Assembly (NCBI GenBank): GCA_036365145.1
Contig: JAEOAD010000040.1
Span: 10,746,501 to 10,810,500, forward strand
From: Orientallactaga sibirica
Lineage: Eukaryota > Chordata > Mammalia > Rodentia > Dipodidae
Direction: 5' to 3'
DNA length: 64,000 nt
A model generated the notes under the pieces. The model worked only from the letters and a program-made list of their open reading frames with translations. It searched no databases and was not told where the DNA came from. Made by a program: the position numbers and the translations under genes. This document shows, piece after piece, positions 59,610 to 64,000 of the stretch (its first letter is position 1; every line of letters begins with the position of its first letter).

Positions 59610-59753
59610 AAGTTAGCTTGTTGTGATGGCACACATACAAGTCTTTAATCCCAGCACTCTGGAGGTAGAGGTAGGAGGATTGCTGTGAATTCAAGACTAC
59701 CCTGTTAATATAGAGTAAATTCCAAGTCACCTTGAGCTAAAGAAAAACAAATG
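59610..59753 (+). mobile_element. B1-like SINE
   Basis: gttagcttgttgtgatggca through gagctaaagaaaaac, rather diverged. Confidence 0.88.
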
Positions 59754-59754
59754 T

Positions 59755-60355
59755 GGGCTAGAAGAGAGCCTATGCATATAAAATTCCCTCCAAAATATCT
59801 ATGGCCATCCCGTCTATCTAGTACTAACTTCTCTCCCCATTGGAAAATTTGCTTATCTTTTTCAGATGGACGATGAAACTGAAGGGAGGCTCCGCCAATC
59901 ACACCTCAGGGCCCCAACTGAAACCATAGAGTAATGCGGGGAAAGGGCAAGAATACAGCTTTCTTGGTGATCATGACACCAGAAAAAGGCTGAAGGAGAT
60001 AAACACAGAGAACATCCAATTCCAACTAAGCCAGATATCCAGAGACATAGAGTCTCCCAAAACCTCATCTCTAAAGTAGAACTAAAATGACCCCAATGTG
60101 GCTCAGTGAAATTTGCGGAAGAGGGGGTGGAAAGAATGTTAGAGCCACAAGTTGGGGCATTATGCACAGAGACTTGGCCTACCCCCCAGAACTCTTGACT
60201 ACCCCCACAATGCATGACCCACATTCCCCATTGATGAGGGTCCCTGTGGAAAAGGGAGGACAGGGAGGAGGGTAAGGGAGCCAACACTATGAAGGTAAAA
60301 TCAGTATAATATAAATAAAGTAAATTTTTTTAAAAAGCAGGAAAGAAAAAAAAAA
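59755..60355 (+). mobile_element. 5'-truncated L1 (3'UTR)
   Basis: Aligns with the 3'UTR of the large L1, from a ccccattggaaaa segment through gcggaagagggggtggaaag and attatgcacagagacttggc to a terminal aatataaataaagt and A-rich tail. The 141-codon minus-strand ORF at 59862-60287 is antisense to it. Confidence 0.88.
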
Positions 60356-60874
60356 AAGAACAAAAGAAAATTTGGAAGATATACATAAATCTAAATGACA
60401 ATAAAAATATTTCCTAATCTCAAAAAACAAACAAACAAACAAAAACCTGGAAATTAACAAAACAAGACAAAACAAGAGAATTTCCCCCACCCCCCACACA
60501 CAATACTACAAATAGTGAGTAAATTAAATTGGAAATTGTATTACTATGTGCTTTAAAAGAGCAATTTTGTAAAAATATTTTTTTCAAATATATCACCAAG
60601 TTCAGTTTACTATAAAAATGGCAGAATTTTTTTTGGCAAATTAAGAAACATTCTAAAATGTTTCTGGAATGCAAGAGGCAGGATTGAGAAGAGAAAAAAA
60701 ACATACCAATTTGAAGGACAACTAGTCCCTATTTAAAAATAATAGATAGAATGATATTCATAGAAGTAAGTGGAAAGGGCTCAATGATAATCAAACATAT
60801 AATTTTATGATTGTGATAAAAGTGAAGCTCCAATATAGGTGAAGAGTATGTTTGAAAACTTGTGCTCTAATGAA
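60356..60874. other. AT-rich single-copy region
   Basis: A short (CAAA)n lies at about 60427-60442. Nothing else recognised. Confidence 0.45.
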
Positions 60875-61085
60875 AGTGCTGGAGAGATGGCTTATCAATT
60901 AAGACAGTTGCCTGTGAAGCTTAAAGACTAAGGCTCCGTTCTCCAGTACCCACATAAGCCAGATCACAAGGTGGTGCTTGCCTCTTGAGTTCATTTGCAG
61001 TAGCTGGAGGACCTAGTATGCCCACTTTCTCTCGTACTATCTGCCTCTTTCTGTCTCTCTCTCAAATAAATATATAAAATATTTG
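60875..61085 (+). mobile_element. Short B2-like SINE
   Basis: Head gtgctggagagatggcttat, acccacataagccagatcac, CT tract and AAATAAATATATAAA tail. Confidence 0.94.
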
Positions 61086-61302
61086 AAATGTCTCTGTTTG
61101 AAAAAGAAATGAAAAATGAAAAAGAGTGAATAATGAATTTCAAAGTGTGAATTTAAAAATATGAATCATATTTGATAATGAAGGGTAAAATAATGGTCAT
61201 CTTCAAAGAATAAAGCTGAATTAGAAAGGAAATTAGGGAGCCTTCTGCAGTGTCAGTAAAGAAACTATGCTCTTTTTCTGTATAACTCCCTCTCCTTTCT
61301 TC

Positions 61303-61303
<1 letters not shown>
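61086..61303. other. AT-rich spacer
   Basis: Nothing recognised. Confidence 0.45.

Positions 61304-61340
<37 letters not shown>
61304..61340. repeat. (TG)n microsatellite
   Basis: About 18 TG units. Confidence 0.96.
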
Positions 61341-61342
<2 letters not shown>

Positions 61343-61815
61343 AGTCTTAGTAGTTTATGAGTTCATTCACATTTGAAAGTTTTATTGGGCTACTGCATCA
61401 TGATTTGTGAACTTACTATATTTGTATTTCATAATAAAAATTATATATGAGTAATAAAACCTTGACTCAATATAAAACTGACAAATTGTAGAAGAGGGCA
61501 GATTAAGGTGAAAATAAAGAATCATTTGAAAGCAAATAAAGAATCATAGGTAGTTCTATGTAAGCTATAATCCATAAAACTTCCAAAGAAAAACAAAATC
61601 AATTTCTGAAGCTAATTTTCAAATCACAGTTTCAAATTTTTTTTGGTAGCTACCACATATATTTGCTACTAATTAATTTTGAGGATTAAAATAGTAAAAA
61701 AAAATGTCATTCATGCCATAATTATACCAACAAAAATTTCTTATCACGGAGCCATCTTATAACATTAGATATAGTTGTGCTGCTATAAACTTATACATGA
61801 TTTAAAAAGTATTTT
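61341..61815. other. AT-rich single-copy region
   Basis: Nothing recognised. Confidence 0.45.
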
Positions 61816-62034
61816 AAGGCTGGAGAGATGGCTTAGCGGTTAAGGCATTTGCCTGCAAACCCAGAGCATCCCGGTTTACTTCTCCAGGGCCCACGTAAGC
61901 CAGATGCACAAGGGGACGCATGCATCTGGAGTTCTTTGCAGTGGCTAGATGCCCTGGAGTGACCACTCTCTGTCTGTCTGCCTTTCTTCTATCTCTCTCT
62001 CTGCTTGCAGATAAAGAAATAAAAAAAAAAAAAA
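61816..62034 (+). mobile_element. Short B2-like SINE
   Basis: Well-preserved copy with head ggctggagagatggcttagc, gggcccacgtaagccagatg, CT tract, gcttgcagataaag and A-run. It contains gcacaaggggacgcatgc, one change from the CTCF-like core of the family. Confidence 0.97.
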
Positions 62035-62173
62035 TGTATCTTAAATGATCTGTAATTTTCTTCTGAAACATGATGGGCTCCAGATGTCTTGCATATTTGA
62101 GGAGTCAAATATTTCCTTTTCTCAAATTAGACCCAATTGACATAGATAAATCTTTACAGACAAAATCTACTTT

Positions 62174-62382
62174 TAAATATGTATTATTTATGTATTTAAT
62201 TTATTTGCGTGAGAGAAAAGGAGACAGAGAGAGAGAGGGCATGCTAGGACTTCCAGCTTCTGCAAATGAATTCCAGATGCATATACCTTCTTGTGCATTT
62301 GGCTGACATGGGTACTGGGGAATGAACCCAGGTCCTTAGGTTTCTCAGGCAAACACCTTAACCATTAAGCCATCTCTCTAGT
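62174..62382 (-). mobile_element. Short B2-like SINE
   Basis: Right end ccatctctctagt, AT-rich tail and GA tract on the left. A perfect 14-bp TSD, acaaaatctacttt, lies at 62160-62173 and 62383-62396. Confidence 0.97.
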
Positions 62383-62470
62383 ACAAAATCTACTTTGAAT
62401 AACAAACCGTAGCATTAAACAATTCACTAAAGAAAGTTTTATTATTTCCCTGTAACAAAACACTGAACTA

Positions 62471-62473
<3 letters not shown>

Positions 62474-62560
<87 letters not shown>
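62474..62560. repeat. Compound (TA)n(GA)n microsatellite
   Basis: About 45 bases of TA then about 40 of GA, uninterrupted. It produces spurious Ser-Leu/Ile-Tyr ORFs on the minus strand. Confidence 0.97.
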
Positions 62561-62562
<2 letters not shown>

Positions 62563-63019
62563 CGCTCCAGTGTTGTAGAGTTTCATGTCTATGTGCATGC
62601 TCATTCTTTGAGATCATGACTAGGAATGGCTGTGTAGTTGTCACAGCAGCCTCCATTGCTATCCAGCCTCCAGTACCATTAAATCAAGAGGCAAATGAAG
62701 GTGATGATGGTACCCAACTTTGAACCCAGCTTCTCTTCTTCATTCTCTACCTTGCTTCAGAATTATCCATCCAAGTACATATTGCTTCCCTTTAAGATAA
62801 ATGTTTTCTCAATATTTATGAATGGAACTTTTGCAGTCTGAACTTGGATGTATAAATTATTTTTTGATATGTATAAACCAAAAACCAGGTAAATAGGTAA
62901 ATAGGCCACTGGTCTTTAATGCAAACATATTAAAGTATCAAATGCATTCATTTTGTCAACAACATGAAAGTAGCATTGTTGTTGTAGTTTATAAATAGTT
63001 GATTAAAATTATGTTGCAG
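62561..63019. other. Single-copy region
   Basis: Nothing recognised. Confidence 0.45.
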
Positions 63020-63245
63020 TTACCTTGCAGTTGCTTGGACAAATACCGGACCAAACTCAGCTGATAGAGTTTATTTTAGTCTAAGGTCTTGAGGGGAAGC
63101 TGCATGATGGCAGGAGAAATGTGTGGCTTGAGAAAAGGCTGGACATCACTTCTGCCACAAGTGTCAACAGCAGCAGGAGAGTGAGCTGAACTCTGGAAAG
63201 GAGAGTTGGCTACAACACACCATTGCCTGCCCCCAATAACACGTA
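63020..63245 (-). mobile_element. MaLR-type LTR, partial
   Basis: tagagtttattttagtctaa, aggctggacatcacttctgc and gtcaacagcagcaggagagt parallel the LTR at 18441-18784 in the same order and orientation. Its U3 end is missing. Confidence 0.6.
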
Positions 63246-63399
63246 TGCAGATACTGAACAAATATATTGAAATAATTGCATACACTGCACGCTTTGCATA
63301 TAAACAGACAAAGATATGCATCATTTCATTTGACATTAAGAGTATACCAACTTTCACAGGCATAAGGTCAGATCATATACCTATCACCGTGACTACAAA

Positions 63400-64000
63400 T
63401 GAGAGTGAAAACATTAAAACACTGAAGAAAGAATTTAGAAAGACACAAGACGATGGAAAGACTTTCTATGCTCATGGATTGGAAGAATTAATGTCATGAA
63501 AATGTCCATCCTACCAAAAGCAATATACAATTTCATTATATTCACAAGTAGAATTCCAGTAATATTCTTCACAGAGTTAGAAAAAAAAATAGTCTAAAAC
63601 TTCATATGTAAGCACAAAAGACCACTGATAGCCAAAAATATTTTCAGCCAAAGGAACAGTACTGGTGGTATAACTGTATTTGATTTCAAGATATTCTCCA
63701 AATTCATAGTAATAAAAACAGCATGGTACTAGCACAAAACAGATGCATATAACAAGGGAACAGAGTAGAAGATCTAGACTTAAGTTTTTGCTTCCTGATC
63801 TTTGTCAAAGAAGTAAAAAATGCACACTGGATAAAAGAGCGTTTTCAGCAAATGGTGCTGGAGGTACTGGGTAGCCATATGTAGAGGATTGAGTTTTACC
63901 TTCTTCTGTTACCCTACACAAAAATCAACTCAAATGAATCAAGAATATCAATGGAAAACCTGAAAGTCTAAAAGAATAGGAAGAAAACTAGGGAGAAATA
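63400..64000 (+). mobile_element. L1 ORF2 fragment running off the right edge
   Basis: cactgaagaaagaatttaga, gtccatcctaccaaaagcaa and agcatggtactagcacaaaa occur in the order of the C-terminal half of L1 ORF2 after the reverse transcriptase. Stops are frequent. The 97-codon ORF at 63206-63499 includes its start by chance. The element continues past the window. Confidence 0.85.

Noticed and set aside
59862..60287. 141-codon minus-strand ORF as a gene
   Set aside because: It is antisense to an L1 3'UTR copy. Similar antisense frames occur over the other 3'UTR copies.
61816..62040. TSD around the SINE at 61816
   Set aside because: Flanks aagtattttaa and atgtatcttaa are only loosely alike, too weak to call.

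Overview
This is mammalian nuclear DNA from a rodent. It is AT-rich, contains no convincing protein-coding exon, and is dense with interspersed repeats. I found no bacterial-type gene, operon or CRISPR array. Three SINE types recur throughout: a B1-like (7SL-derived) SINE, a B2-like (tRNA-derived) SINE whose head reads ggctggagagatggcttag, and a longer version of the B2-like SINE carrying an extra internal segment. I associate this combination with jerboas and their relatives (Dipodidae). The rodent assignment is firm. The dipodid assignment rests on memory of the SINE consensus and is moderately confident. In the entries, 'short B2-like' and 'long B2-like' mean these two forms. A minus-strand copy shows its poly(A) tail as a T-rich left end and its head as ...ccatctctccagccc at the right.

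Layout. 0-6.5 kb: SINEs, an unexplained 158-codon ORF at 1803-2279, and a 5'-truncated L1 3'UTR with an 11-bp target-site duplication (TSD). 6.5-8.5 kb: two back-to-back SINEs, a (TA)n(GA)n microsatellite, and a minisatellite of about 28 copies of a 46-47 bp unit with higher-order structure. 8.5-30 kb: AT-rich single-copy DNA with SINEs, an LTR-like block (about 11.8-12.6 kb), an old L1M tail (about 17.1-17.6 kb) and a MaLR-type LTR (about 18.4-18.8 kb). A possible conserved noncoding element lies near 11.0-11.4 kb. 30-33.2 kb: a GC-richer, repeat-poor block ending in a long A-run. It contains a pair of inverted 80-bp repeats and may be a retrocopy or unrecognised LTR material. 33.4-34.2 kb: a probable minus-strand retrocopy fragment and a TATA-containing LTR. 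36.4-40.9 kb: a degenerate L1 with 5'UTR, ORF1, the endonuclease and early reverse transcriptase part of ORF2, and the 3'UTR. Most of the reverse transcriptase and everything after it is deleted, and a SINE sits inside. 41-64 kb: further L1 tails, LTRs (one a clean solo LTR with a 5-bp TSD), SINEs, microsatellites, and an L1 ORF2 fragment running off the right edge.

No genes work together here in the operon sense. The window looks like an intergenic desert or a large intron. What function there is would most plausibly be regulatory: SINE-borne CTCF-like motifs, LTR promoters, and single-copy islands that may be conserved. SINE, L1 and LTR calls rest on recognisable family sequence, direct comparison of copies within the window, and TSDs read from the sequence. 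Element boundaries without a TSD are approximate.
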